This document shows positions 1 to 8,898 of a stretch of 64,000 nucleotides of DNA, piece by piece (within the stretch, counting starts at the first letter, position 1; each line of letters opens with the position of its first letter). The notes under the pieces are model-generated. The model saw only the letters and a list, made by a program, of their open reading frames with translations. It did not search any database and was not told the origin of the DNA. A program made the translations under genes and the position numbers. The stretch is taken from positions 1 through 64,000 of the forward strand of contig DAOUGI010000103.1 in NCBI GenBank assembly GCA_034429215.1, written 5' to 3'. The stretch comes from JAFGOG01 sp034429215. GTDB lineage: Bacteria; Chloroflexota; Anaerolineae; JAAYZQ01.

Positions 1-344
1 TACAGCGATTCCACGTCCACCCCGCACTTGGCCGCGTACGACGGGTCGAGGGCGTGCTCCATGTCAATGTAGGCCGCCACCCCACCACTTGTCTGCACCT
101 CGGCCACGATGTGCTGGCACAGAGTGGTCTTGCCCGAGCCTTCCGGGCCAAAGATCTCGATCACCCGGCCGCGGGGGATGCCACCGACGCCCAGGGCCAG
201 GTCAAGGGCCAGAGAGCCGGTGGGGATGACGTCGATCTGCAAGTGGCCGGCCTGGCCCAACCGCATGATCGAGCCTTCGCCAAACCGTTTCTGAATTGTC
301 GCTAACGTTGTCTCGAGTGCCTTGTCCTTGCCTGTTGAAGCCAT
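1..344 (-). CDS. recA: RecA recombinase, N-terminal part (runs off window)
   Basis: The first 114 codons of RecA, read on the minus strand and cut by the window edge. The product begins MASTGKDKALETT and contains the phosphate-binding loop GPEGSGKT preceded by the typical RecA segment GGIPRGRVIEIFG, then the AYIDMEHALD strand. RecA forms ATP-dependent filaments on single-stranded DNA for homologous recombination and induces LexA cleavage. The ATG at 344 has an AGGGGA ribosome site just upstream and a well-formed promoter about 50 bases further up. I saw no obvious LexA box in the short upstream region. The family call is certain; only the 3' end is missing. Confidence 0.97.
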   Translation of the reverse strand, partial: MASTGKDKALETTLATIQKRFGEGSIMRLGQAGHLQIDVIPTGSLALDLALGVGGIPRGRVIEIFGPEGSGKTTLCQHIVAEVQTSGGVAAYIDMEHALDPSYAAKCGVDVESL

Positions 345-378
345 CGTTTTGGGTTCCCCTTTATCTGAGTCAAACCAC

Positions 379-407
379 ATTATACCCTAAAGGCACCCAG
401 ACTGCAA
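379..407 (-). promoter_or_regulatory. recA promoter
   Basis: On the minus strand TTGCAG (402-407) and TATAAT (379-384) are separated by 17 bases, placing the transcript start about 30 bases before the recA ATG. Confidence 0.7.
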
Positions 408-454
408 ACAACGAAGGTGCCCTTTTTCGGGCTGCTGCCAAGTTGGAATCAACA

Positions 455-1723
455 TCACACTTGATCGGCGGCCCGGCCATCAGGCGCCTCTTCTGTTTTG
501 CGCACCAGGCGCTCCAGCCTGTGGTTCAGATCGGCCAGGGTCTCCTGCCGGCCAGGACCTGGTGCCGAGCCTTCGGTCAGGGCGATGGCCCGCCTGGTCC
601 AGGCGACGGCCTGCTCCAGGTCTTGGCCGTGCCATTCGTAATGTTTGGCCAGCTCCTCGCAGGCATAGACGGCCCCGGCCGTCTTGGCTAGCTGCTGCCA
701 CCAGGACAAGGCCTCGGTCCGGCGATCCTGGCGCTTGAGCAGGTAGGCCAGGTCGCGCATGGCCAGCTCGCGGACAGAAGGCATGCTGCAGGTGCAGGCT
801 GCCTGGGAATAGACCTGCTCGGCTCTGGTTGACTGCCCCAGGTCAAGCAGCAGGCTGCCCAGGCCATACAGGTCCTCCCCGGGAAACACGCCGTCGGCCG
901 GCTGCTCGTCACCGGCCAGGAAAGCACATAACTTGGCGGCGAGGGTCACCAGCGACAGGATATCTTGGGCGTTGTGGTAAAAAACGCCGGCCAGGTTGCG
1001 CGCATCGCCAGTGCGCGTGTATTCCACATAAAGCTCAGGGATGAGCCAGCCGGGCACATCAGCCTGGGTGCGCTGCACGCCCAGCACGTTGCCCTCCAAG
1101 GAAGACAGAGCGCACGACTGGAGGCGATGCCTCCAGATGCGGCGGGCCGGCGCAAGCAGATCAAGATGGGGCGCGCCGACCAGGCGGGGCGGCTGGTGAT
1201 TCATGATGAAACGGGTCTCGAGCAGGGGCAGGTCAAAGCTCTTGCCGTTAAAGCTGACGACCGCCTCCATCCGGTCGAGCAGGTCGCCGAGCGCCTCGAT
1301 CTGAGCCGGCTCCTCGCCATAGTCGCGCATAAAGAACTGGTGGACGGCGAAAGCATCGCTTTCAAAAACGCCCACACCGATCAGGAAGGTATAGGTGCCA
1401 CTGCCGCCGGCCAATCCGGTGGTTTCGGTGTCGATGAAGGCGATGCGGCCGGGGTCGACCCCGGCCAGCCGCTCATCGCGGGCCAGCCAGGCAGAGGCCT
1501 GCCGAGGCTGGGCAAGCAGGTCGGACAGGGTGTGGCTGCCATGCCGGTAGTCGAGCCCGTGGGTCTCCCGATACAGGAAAAAAGAGCCGTGGGAGTTGTC
1601 CACGATCTCGCCGGGCAGTAGCTCTTCGATGCCCTTTCCTCGGCGGCGCGGCTTGGACTTGAGGTGTCCGGTTCCCCGGTCGATGCCCAGATGCCGCAGT
1701 TGGTTAAGAACTCGGTTATCCAT
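455..1723 (-). CDS. YprB-like RNase H-fold exonuclease with TPR-like tail
   Basis: A 422-aa protein with a DEDD-type RNase H-fold nuclease core. The first acidic motif is IAFIDTETTGL (Asp98, Glu100), the second lies in VSFNGKSFDLP and the third in YHNAQDILSL, the order seen in the YprB/RNase_H_2 family. The C-terminal third is a set of helical hairpins resembling TPRs (AEQVYSQAACTC, RDLAYLLKRQDR, AEALSWWQQLAKTAG). The open frame extends upstream, but I start at the ATG at 1723 because a TTGCAC-17-TATAAT promoter at 1749-1777 places the transcript start about 18 bases before it. The substrate is unknown; members are predicted 3'-5' exonucleases. It is divergent from ppk1. Confidence 0.8.
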   Translation of the reverse strand: MDNRVLNQLRHLGIDRGTGHLKSKPRRRGKGIEELLPGEIVDNSHGSFFLYRETHGLDYRHGSHTLSDLLAQPRQASAWLARDERLAGVDPGRIAFIDTETTGLAGGSGTYTFLIGVGVFESDAFAVHQFFMRDYGEEPAQIEALGDLLDRMEAVVSFNGKSFDLPLLETRFIMNHQPPRLVGAPHLDLLAPARRIWRHRLQSCALSSLEGNVLGVQRTQADVPGWLIPELYVEYTRTGDARNLAGVFYHNAQDILSLVTLAAKLCAFLAGDEQPADGVFPGEDLYGLGSLLLDLGQSTRAEQVYSQAACTCSMPSVRELAMRDLAYLLKRQDRRTEALSWWQQLAKTAGAVYACEELAKHYEWHGQDLEQAVAWTRRAIALTEGSAPGPGRQETLADLNHRLERLVRKTEEAPDGRAADQV

Positions 1724-1748
1724 ATGGGATGCGGTTTCTCCAATGGCG

Positions 1749-1777
1749 ATTATATCACTGTTTGAGGCCGCGTGCAA
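1749..1777 (-). promoter_or_regulatory. Promoter of the YprB-like gene
   Basis: TTGCAC (1772-1777) and TATAAT (1749-1754) on the minus strand, 17 bases apart. It decides the start codon at 1723. Confidence 0.7.
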
Positions 1778-1873
1778 CACGACCTGGTGTTTTTGAGGCC
1801 TTGTGGCGGAATCCGCATCTACCCGAGTCGCACGGGCACGGCCGCATGGGGTCAGTGTAGAGCTATGTGTGTC

Positions 1874-1902
1874 TTGCGATCCTCCGCGAGGGGTGGTATA
1901 AT
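1874..1902 (+). promoter_or_regulatory. ppk1 promoter
   Basis: TTGCGA (1874-1879) and a perfect TATAAT (1897-1902), 17 bases apart, reading towards ppk1. Confidence 0.75.
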
Positions 1903-1961
1903 GAAAGCCCTTGGAAGGCTTGAGATCTCGGGGCACCTCGCCGCGTGCCATGGAGGAAAGA

Positions 1962-4103
1962 GTGCCGACAACCCGGAAGAAGGATCAGACGACCAGGCCC
2001 AGGCTCCCGGACCTGGACGATCCTAGCCTGTACATCAACCGCGAGCTGAGCTTTCTCCAGTTCAACCAGCGCGTCCTCGAAGAGGCCCTGGACACCCGCC
2101 ATCCCCTGTTGGAGCGGGTCAAGTTCCTATCGATCTTTTCCAGCAACCTGGACGAGTTCTTTATGATCCGGGTCTCTGGCCTGTGCCGGCAATTGACGGC
2201 GGAGGCCGTCGAAGCGCCGCCCGACGGCACATCGCCGACAGACCAACTGCGGGCGATCCGCCAGGAGCTGCCGCCGCTGCTGGAGCGTCACTCGGCCTGC
2301 TGGCACACCGACCTGCTCCCCAAGCTCGAAGCGGAGGGCATTCACGTGCTGCACTACAACCAGCTCAAAAACAAGCAGCGCAAGCTCCTCCGCAAGCACT
2401 TTGAGCAGGAGATCTTTCCGGTGCTCACCCCGCTGGCCCTGGATCCCACCCACCCCTTCCCTCACATCTCCAACCTGAGCATGAACCTGGCCGTGGCGCT
2501 GCACGATCCCCGCTACGGCCGGCGGTTTGCCCGCATCAAGGTCCCACCGATCTTTCCGCGATTGCTGCGCATTCCCAGCGAAGAAAAAGCCGACAGCTAC
2601 GAAAGCCTGGGGCTGATCAAGGAAACTGCCACATACTTTGTATGGCTCGAAGAGGTCATCACCGCCAACCTCGAACTCCTTTTCCCGGGCATGGAGATCC
2701 AGGCCGCATATCCCTTCCGTGTCACGCGCGACGCCGACCCCGAGATCGAGGAAGACGAGGCAGCAGACCTGCTGCCGGCCATCCAGGAGAGTGTGCGCAA
2801 GCGCTTTTTTGGCATAACGGTGCGGCTGGAGGTCGACGACGCCATGCCGGAGCAACTGCGGAGCATCCTGATTCGCAACCTGGTTCTGGCCCCTTTCCAG
2901 GTCTACGCCAAGCAGACGCCCATGGGAATGGCAGACCTCATGCAGCTCACCAAGATTGACCGCCCTGACCTGAAGGATGTGCCCTTCCAACCGGCCATGC
3001 CCCCCGTGCTGACCACGGGTGAGAGCATCTTTTCTGTTCTGCGCCGTAGGGATGTCCTTCTCTACCATCCCTACGACAGCTTTGCCCCGGTGGTCGACCT
3101 CATACGGAAGGCGACCGAGGATCCCGACGTGCTGGCCATCAAACAGACGCTCTACCGGGTGGGCCCCAACTCGCCGGTCGTGGCAGCCTTGATGAAGGCC
3201 CGCGAGAACGGCAAGCAGGTGGCCGTGTTGGTGGAATTAAAAGCCCGTTTCGATGAAGAGAACAACATTGGATGGGCCCGAGCCCTGGAACAGGCCGGCG
3301 TGCACGTGGTGTATGGGCTGGTGGGCCTCAAAGTTCACGCCAAGCTCCTGCTGATCGTCCGCCGCGAGCGAGATGGCATTCGCCGCTATGTCCACATGAG
3401 CACCGGCAACTATAACGACGTCACGGCGCGCCTGTACAGCGATGTGGGCTTTCTCACCAGCGACCCAGACCTGGCGACCGACGTATCGGACCTGTTCAAC
3501 GTCCTGACGGGCTACTCGTACAAGCAATCGTACCGCAAGCTATTGGTGGCTCCCGACCTGATGAAAGACCAGATGCTGGCCCGCATCGAGCGTGAGATCG
3601 AACAGCATCGCCAAAAGGGAGACGGCTACCTGGCCTTTAAGATGAACGCGCTCGTGGATCGCAAGTGCATCCAGGCTCTCTACCGCGCCTCGCAGGCCGG
3701 GGTGAAGGTTGAGCTACAGGTGCGAGGCATCTGCTGCCTGCGCCCCGGCTTGCCGGGGATCAGCGATAACATCACCGTCACCTCCGTTGTGGGGCGCTTT
3801 CTCGAGCACCCGCGCATCTATTATTTTCGCAACGGGGGCGACGAGGAGCTGCTGCTGGGCAGCGCCGACCTGATGCCGCGCAACCTCGACCGCCGGGTGG
3901 AACAATTATTCCCTATCGAGGACCCCGACCTGAGAGAGTCGGTGTACGAGCACATCCTGTGCGTTCACCTGCGGGACAACATGCAGGCCCGGCGGCTGCT
4001 GCCTGATGGGCAGTATGAAAGGGTACGGCCCCAAGAGGGCGAGCCAGAACTAGACTCGCAGGCGTGGATGATCGAGCACCGCGGACTGTGGAACGAGGAG
4101 TAG
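1962..4103 (+). CDS. ppk1: Polyphosphate kinase 1
   Basis: A 713-aa enzyme that reversibly transfers the ATP gamma-phosphate to inorganic polyphosphate. The N-terminal domain starts with YINRELSFLQFNQRVLEEA, the family signature. The phosphohistidine site is in GLKVHAKLLLIVRRE and the second active-site histidine in RFLEHPRIYYF, followed by GSADLMPRNLDRRVE. The frame is open from 1911, but I choose the GTG at 1962 because GGAGG (1952-1956) is ideally spaced before it; ATG at 1950 is the alternative. A metallophosphoesterase gene follows after 4 bases. A CYTH-CHAD protein, of a family tied to polyphosphate, lies at the far end of the window. Confidence 0.96.
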   Translation: MPTTRKKDQTTRPRLPDLDDPSLYINRELSFLQFNQRVLEEALDTRHPLLERVKFLSIFSSNLDEFFMIRVSGLCRQLTAEAVEAPPDGTSPTDQLRAIRQELPPLLERHSACWHTDLLPKLEAEGIHVLHYNQLKNKQRKLLRKHFEQEIFPVLTPLALDPTHPFPHISNLSMNLAVALHDPRYGRRFARIKVPPIFPRLLRIPSEEKADSYESLGLIKETATYFVWLEEVITANLELLFPGMEIQAAYPFRVTRDADPEIEEDEAADLLPAIQESVRKRFFGITVRLEVDDAMPEQLRSILIRNLVLAPFQVYAKQTPMGMADLMQLTKIDRPDLKDVPFQPAMPPVLTTGESIFSVLRRRDVLLYHPYDSFAPVVDLIRKATEDPDVLAIKQTLYRVGPNSPVVAALMKARENGKQVAVLVELKARFDEENNIGWARALEQAGVHVVYGLVGLKVHAKLLLIVRRERDGIRRYVHMSTGNYNDVTARLYSDVGFLTSDPDLATDVSDLFNVLTGYSYKQSYRKLLVAPDLMKDQMLARIEREIEQHRQKGDGYLAFKMNALVDRKCIQALYRASQAGVKVELQVRGICCLRPGLPGISDNITVTSVVGRFLEHPRIYYFRNGGDEELLLGSADLMPRNLDRRVEQLFPIEDPDLRESVYEHILCVHLRDNMQARRLLPDGQYERVRPQEGEPELDSQAWMIEHRGLWNEE

Positions 4104-4107
4104 GCGC

Positions 4108-4851
4108 ATGCGCGTAGCACTGATGGGCGACCTTCACGCCAACCTGCCCGCCCTGGAGGCGATTCTGGACCATGCGCGCCAGGAGGGCGCGGAGGCGATC
4201 TGGAACCTGGGGGACCTGGTGGGGTACGGCGCCTTCCCCGAGGAGGTGGTGCAGCACCTGCGCAAGCACTATGCGCTCAGCACGCTGGGCAGGTACGATC
4301 GCCAGGTGGTGCGTTTTAAAAAGCGCAAGGACAAGTGGCACCGGAGCAAAGGGCTTGAGATGTACCTGGCCCTGGAGTTTGCCTACGAGCAGTTGTCTGG
4401 AAAGAGCCGCAGATACCTGCGCTTCCTATCGCAAGAGATCCGCATGCAGGTGCGAGGCAAGCGCGTGCTGCTGACCCACGGTATCCCCGGGGCGGAGGAT
4501 GGCTGCCTCACCGCCGATACACCGGAGAAACAGTTGGCCAAACTGGCCCGTGAGGCCAAGGCCGAGCTGATCCTGTGCGGCTGCTCGCACCAACCGTTTG
4601 CGCGCTCGGTCGAGGGCGTGTGGTTCATCAGTCCCGGCAGCGCCGGCCTCCCTACGGACGGCGACCCCCGCGCCGCCTATGCCATTCTCGAGGTGGGCCC
4701 GGAGGAAAGCCAGATCTTTCCCCACCGGGTCGAGTACGACGTCGAGCGTCTCGTGGCTGAGCTGACCCGCCACAAGCTGCCAAAGGCGTTTGCCCGAATG
4801 TTCCGCGAGGGCCGGCCCCTGGACGCCATTCTCGAAGCAGAGTCAGCCTGA
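4108..4851 (+). CDS. Metallophosphoesterase family protein
   Basis: A 247-aa calcineurin-like phosphoesterase. The metal-ligand motifs are in order: GDLHAN near the N-terminus, LGDLVGYG, LTHGIPG and, near the C-terminus, the segment GCSHQPF where the family usually has GH-x-H. It starts 4 bases after ppk1 and has an AGGAG site in the ppk1 tail, so the two are cotranscribed. Family members hydrolyse phosphomono- or diesters, often nucleotides; nothing here fixes the substrate. A role in polyphosphate or nucleotide turnover is inference from the neighbour. The replacement of the usual GHTH by CSHQ is a deviation worth noting. Confidence 0.8.
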   Translation: MRVALMGDLHANLPALEAILDHARQEGAEAIWNLGDLVGYGAFPEEVVQHLRKHYALSTLGRYDRQVVRFKKRKDKWHRSKGLEMYLALEFAYEQLSGKSRRYLRFLSQEIRMQVRGKRVLLTHGIPGAEDGCLTADTPEKQLAKLAREAKAELILCGCSHQPFARSVEGVWFISPGSAGLPTDGDPRAAYAILEVGPEESQIFPHRVEYDVERLVAELTRHKLPKAFARMFREGRPLDAILEAESA

Positions 4852-4955
4852 TCGGTCAGGGAAGGGCTCTCTAGGGGTGCTGACTCCTCAGTGCTCATCT
4901 TCGTCCCTGCCGAGATTGCCGGATGCGTTGAGGCACAAACGGTTGGCCGACTTAC

Positions 4956-4984
4956 TTGCCTTTTTCAGTGGTTTGTGGTAGTAT
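4956..4984 (+). promoter_or_regulatory. metG promoter
   Basis: TTGCCT (4956-4961), 17 bases, TAGTAT (4979-4984). It implies a leader of about 225 bases before metG. Confidence 0.6.
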
Positions 4985-4989
4985 GGCCG

Positions 4990-5216
4990 CGTGAGGTGGG
5001 TTGTGTTCTATAGGGTTCGATTTCAGCAACCGCATATCACCCGTCAAGCATCAGCGGCCAAGGGCTTTATGGGGGCCCGCCCCCAGGTGAGCATGATGGA
5101 TCCAGCCTGAGTTCCTTGCCGTCCGGTTCCGCGCGCCGGCGCGGAGCCATCGGAATCTGCCGAATCCGAGCGAGGGGACTGCCTCGCTCGTTTTTTTTAG
5201 AGGGAAGGAGAACAAC
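4990..5216 (+). promoter_or_regulatory. Structured metG leader, possible attenuator (aptamer class not identified)
   Basis: The transcribed leader holds several helices. A GTGA/TCAC plus GGTTG/CAACC stem lies near 4993-5042, a GGTTCCGCG/CGCGGAGCC hairpin near 5124-5147, and a strong terminator sits just ahead of the ribosome site. CCTTG near 5114 can pair with CGAGG in the terminator's left arm, a possible antiterminator. This layout is what a T-box or other aminoacyl-tRNA-synthetase leader looks like, and GGTTCCGCG resembles the T-box element, but the canonical TGGN bulge is not evident. I therefore do not name a class. Confidence 0.45.
5167..5198 (+). terminator. Intrinsic terminator inside the metG leader
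   Basis: A 9-bp perfect stem CGAGCGAGG/CCTCGCTCG with loop GGACTG, followed by eight Ts. It ends 18 bases before the metG ATG, with the AAGGAG ribosome site right after it, so it must be regulated or leaky. Confidence 0.8.
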
Positions 5217-6986
5217 ATGACCAAGAAAATACTGATCGGTGTGGCCTGGCCCTACGCCAATGGCTACCAGCACCTGGGTCACCTGGCAGGAGCTTACTTG
5301 CCACCCGACATCTTTGCCCGCTATCACCGGTTGGTGGGAAACGACGTGCTTATGGTCTCCGGCTCTGACGCTCATGGCACGCCGATCACCGTCCGCGCCG
5401 ATGCGGAGGGAGTGCCGCCGCGCGAGATCTTTGAGCGCTACCACCAGACCTTCCTGGAGACCTACCAACAGATCGGCCTGACCTTCGACCTGTTCACCCA
5501 CACCGACACCGAGAACCACCACCGCGTCTCCCAGGACATCTTTCTCAAGATCCTGGAGAACGGCTACCTGTACAAGGAGGTACAAAAGCAACTCTACAGC
5601 CCGAAGGAGGGCCGCTTTCTGCCTGACCGCTACGTGGAGGGCACCTGTCCCCACTGCGGTTACTCCGATGCTCGCGGTGACCAGTGCGACAACTGCGGCA
5701 AGCTGCTGGAGCCGACGGAGCTGATCAGCCCGCACAGCAAGGCCAGCGGCGACACGGCGATCGAGCTGCGTGAGACAGAGCACTATTTCCTTGACCTGGC
5801 CAAGCTAAGCGACCGGCTCGATGCCTACCTGAACGACGGTAAGGACCACTGGCGGCCGAACGTGCTCAACTTTGCCCGTAACTATGTCCAGTCTGGTCTA
5901 CGAGGACGGCCCATCACCCGCGACATCGACTGGGGCATCCCGCTGCCGCTGCCGGGTTACCAGGGCAAGCGCCTGTACGTCTGGTTCGAGGCGGTGATCG
6001 GTTATTTCTCAGCCAGCATCGAATGGGCGGCCAACCAGGGCAGGTCAGACGCCTGGAGGGAGTGGTGGTACGATCCGGCCGTGCCCACCTACTACTTTGT
6101 CGGCAAGGACAACATCCCGTTCCACACCGTCATCTGGCCTGCAGAGCTGCTGGCGGTGGGACGACTGTACAACCAGGTCGACGAAGCGCGGCTGAACCTG
6201 CCCTACGACGTTCCTGCGAACGAATATCTCAACTTTGCCGGTTCCAAGTTCTCCAAGAGCCGAGGGCATAGCGTGGACGTGCCCTACTTCCTGAGCCGCT
6301 ACGACCCAGATCCGCTGCGCTACTATTTGACCGCCGCCGCGCCAGAGACGCGGGACACCGACTTTACCTGGGAAGATTTCGTCGAGCGGAACAACAACGA
6401 ACTGGTGGCCACCTGGGGCAACCTGGCCAACCGGATGCTGAGCTTTGCCTACAAGCACTTTGAGCAGGTGCCCGAGCCGGGCACGCTGGGCGACGCCGAC
6501 CGAGAGCTGCTGGCCAAGGCGGAGGCCGGGTTCGAGACGGTGGGCGAGCTGTACGCCGGCTGTCATTTCCGCTCTGCCCTGGGCGAAGCGGTCGCCCTGG
6601 CCCGCGAGGCCAACGTCTACCTGGACCGCAAGGCGCCATGGGTGCAGATCAAGCAGGATAAGGCCGCCACGGCGACGACGGTGCATGTGATCTTGCGCGT
6701 CATCGACAACCTCAAGATGCTGCTGTCGCCTGTCCTGCCCCACACAGCCCAAAAGCTGCACGAGTACCTGGGCTACGACGGCCAACTATTCGGCGCACAG
6801 CGGATCGTGGAATACCAGGAGGCGACACGCAGCCACCAGGCGCTGATCTACGACCACACCGGCGCGGTGGGCGCCTGGGCGCCCAGCCGGCTCCCGCCCG
6901 GCCAGGCGCTGCGCCAGCCGGCGCCACTGTTCAAGAAACTGGACGAGGGGGTGGTGGAGGAGGAGTATGCGAGGATGGCGGGGTGA
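5217..6986 (+). CDS. metG: Methionyl-tRNA synthetase
   Basis: A 589-aa class I synthetase that charges tRNA-Met. The HIGH-type signature is NGYQHLGHL close to the N-terminus, the zinc knuckle is CPHCGYSDARGDQCDNC, and the KMSKS loop reads KFSKSRG. The anticodon-binding helical domain follows (NNNELVATWGNLANRML). It lacks the C-terminal tRNA-binding OB fold found in longer forms. The start has AAGGAG at proper spacing. Transcription appears to be controlled by the terminator-containing leader upstream, and a GC-rich hairpin follows the gene. Confidence 0.97.
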   Translation: MTKKILIGVAWPYANGYQHLGHLAGAYLPPDIFARYHRLVGNDVLMVSGSDAHGTPITVRADAEGVPPREIFERYHQTFLETYQQIGLTFDLFTHTDTENHHRVSQDIFLKILENGYLYKEVQKQLYSPKEGRFLPDRYVEGTCPHCGYSDARGDQCDNCGKLLEPTELISPHSKASGDTAIELRETEHYFLDLAKLSDRLDAYLNDGKDHWRPNVLNFARNYVQSGLRGRPITRDIDWGIPLPLPGYQGKRLYVWFEAVIGYFSASIEWAANQGRSDAWREWWYDPAVPTYYFVGKDNIPFHTVIWPAELLAVGRLYNQVDEARLNLPYDVPANEYLNFAGSKFSKSRGHSVDVPYFLSRYDPDPLRYYLTAAAPETRDTDFTWEDFVERNNNELVATWGNLANRMLSFAYKHFEQVPEPGTLGDADRELLAKAEAGFETVGELYAGCHFRSALGEAVALAREANVYLDRKAPWVQIKQDKAATATTVHVILRVIDNLKMLLSPVLPHTAQKLHEYLGYDGQLFGAQRIVEYQEATRSHQALIYDHTGAVGAWAPSRLPPGQALRQPAPLFKKLDEGVVEEEYARMAG

Positions 6987-7018
6987 GTAGACAGCCATGG
7001 GCTGTATATGAAATATGG

Positions 7019-7042
7019 GAGCCGGGGTGACTGCCCCGGCTC
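7019..7042 (+). terminator. Terminator-like hairpin after metG
   Basis: GAGCCGGGG/CCCCGGCTC, loop TGACTG; the T-tract is poor (CTCTTCG). The remaining bases to 7249 hold only an 8-bp inverted repeat GCTCGTGC/GCACGAGC (7187-7194 and 7243-7250) abutting the lpdA stop, possibly its terminator on the other strand. Confidence 0.6.
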
Positions 7043-7249
7043 CTCTTCGTCTGATATCCCTGGTGTTTGCAACTGTTTTGTCACGTCTTACCAGACTGAG
7101 ACTCGTTGCTCCGTTAGCGACTGCCCTCAGTCGATACGAATGTCTGGCTGTAGGCTTTTATTAGCGGGTCGGATCCTGCCAAATCGGCTCGTGCTCGACA
7201 ACTGGGGACGGGACAACAACAGCTCGACGACCCAACATGACCGCACGAG

Positions 7250-8644
7250 CTACTGAGGCAGGTGCAGCGCTCCCCCTTTCAACTCCAGCGCCGCCTCGCG
7301 CACGGCCTCGCCCACGGTCGGATGGCCATGGATCGTCGCGGCGAGCTCGTCGAGCGTGGCCTCCAGGGCCAGCGCCAGACCTCCCTCGTGGATCAGGTCG
7401 CTGGCGTGGGGCGCTATGAGGTGCAGGCCAAGGACTTCGCCAAAGCGGGCCTCGCCGACCACTTTGACGAATCCGTTCGTCTCGCCATAGGTGAGCGCCT
7501 TGCCGTTGGCGCTCAACGGAAAGCGGCCGACGCGTACGTCGTAACCCCGCTCGCGGGCCTGCGACTCGGTCAGGCCGACGCTGGCGATCTCGGGGTCCGT
7601 GTACACGCACCAGGGCACGGTTTTGAGATCCAGCGTCGCCCGGTGGCCCAGCGCGTGCTCCACCGCCACCTCCCCGCCCCGCATGGCGACGTGGGCCAGT
7701 TGCGGACCTCCGGTCACATCGCCGATGGCGTACACCCCCGGCACGTTGGTCCGCATCTGGGCGTCGACCGGAATGCCCGTCTTTTCGCAGCGCACCCCCG
7801 CCGCTTCCAGTCCCAGGTCCTCGACGTTCGGCCGCCGGCCCACGGCCACCAGCACCCGGTCGGCCTCAATGCTCAGCTCACCCGCCGGCGTGCCGACGGC
7901 GGCGCGCAGGCCGCCCGCGGCAGGCTCGATGCGCGCCACGCGGCTGCTCACATGCACTTGCACCCCGCGCTGGCCCAGCGTCCAGGCCAGCCCCGCGCCC
8001 AGATCGGCATCCATCAGCGGCAGCAGCCGATCCAGCATCTCGACCACGGTAACCTGCACGCCTAGCGCGCCGAACACGTCGGCAAACTCGACGCCGATGA
8101 CGCCGCCGCCCACGATCAAAAGCCGGCAGGGCAGTGTATCGAGCGCCAGCAGGCCGGTCGAATCGAGCACGCCTGGCAGGTCAAATCCGGGCAGGAGCAG
8201 CCGCGCCGGGCGCGAGCCAGTGGCAATGACGATATTCGCAGCCTCCACACGCTCGCTGCTGGCCGTCGTCTCTACGTGGAGCGTGCGCGCGCCCGCAAGC
8301 CGGCCCCGGCCGCGCACCACGCGCACCCCGGCCTTGGCCAGCAGCTTTTCGACACCGCTTACCAGGGTTTGGACTACCGATTGTTTGCGCGCCTGGATGG
8401 CCGGCCAGTCGGCGACAATCTCGCCTTCGACGCGCAGCCCAAACGCGGCGGCCCTGCTCAGCGTACGATACACCTCGGCGCTGCGCAGCAGGGCTTTGGT
8501 GGGGATACACCCGACATTCAAGCACACCCCGCCGATGTGGTTCTCTTCCACGAGGGCCACACGCGCTCCGAGCTGCGCGGCGCGCAGGGCAGCGACATAG
8601 CCGCCGGGACCGGAGCCCAGGATCGCGATATCGTAATCCGTCAT
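7250..8644 (-). CDS. lpdA: Dihydrolipoyl dehydrogenase
   Basis: A 464-aa flavoprotein disulfide reductase, the E3 component that reoxidises dihydrolipoamide with NAD in 2-oxoacid dehydrogenase or glycine cleavage complexes. The FAD fold opens the protein (ILGSGPGGYVAALRAAQLG), the redox disulfide is CLNVGC (Cys41/Cys46), an NAD-binding GGGVIGVEFA lies mid-protein, and the C-terminal His-Glu pair is in HGHPTVGEAVREA. No E1 or E2 genes are next to it, so it is probably a shared E3. Its ATG has a purine-rich GGAAGGAAGAGG upstream. Confidence 0.95.
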   Translation of the reverse strand: MTDYDIAILGSGPGGYVAALRAAQLGARVALVEENHIGGVCLNVGCIPTKALLRSAEVYRTLSRAAAFGLRVEGEIVADWPAIQARKQSVVQTLVSGVEKLLAKAGVRVVRGRGRLAGARTLHVETTASSERVEAANIVIATGSRPARLLLPGFDLPGVLDSTGLLALDTLPCRLLIVGGGVIGVEFADVFGALGVQVTVVEMLDRLLPLMDADLGAGLAWTLGQRGVQVHVSSRVARIEPAAGGLRAAVGTPAGELSIEADRVLVAVGRRPNVEDLGLEAAGVRCEKTGIPVDAQMRTNVPGVYAIGDVTGGPQLAHVAMRGGEVAVEHALGHRATLDLKTVPWCVYTDPEIASVGLTESQARERGYDVRVGRFPLSANGKALTYGETNGFVKVVGEARFGEVLGLHLIAPHASDLIHEGGLALALEATLDELAATIHGHPTVGEAVREAALELKGGALHLPQ

Positions 8645-8700
8645 TGCCTCTTCCTTCCACGGAGCGCCTCGGAAATGGGCTCCTGAATTAAGTCCACCCG

Positions 8701-8796
8701 CTACTCAGCACTCACCACAGCGGGCAGGACGTATTGATTGATGAGATCAAAGATGCTCTCTTCGGTCCACGCTGTGGTGACGATGACCAGAGCGGA
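8701..8796 (-). pseudogene. Possible C-terminal gene remnant
   Basis: Between lpdA and the UPF0016 gene (254 bases) a minus-strand frame of 31 codons, directly preceded by a stop, encodes SALVIVTTAWTEES then IFDLINQYVLPAVVSAE. It reads like the C-terminus of a decayed enzyme, perhaps a luciferase-like oxidoreductase. No start codon or ribosome site goes with it. Very tentative. Confidence 0.2.
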
Positions 8797-8898
8797 TTAA
8801 AGTCTCGATGAGCGGTTCATGCTGGTTCTAGCCGGCAAAGTAGGGCTCGGGGAGCCCCTGAATGTCGTCTCTCTGTTGATCCTCTCGCGGCGTTTTTC

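Noticed and set aside
5101..5150. Calling the metG leader a T-box because of GGTTCCGCG
   Set aside because: The TGGN tRNA-end bulge and a clear specifier loop could not be identified, so only an attenuator-like leader is claimed.
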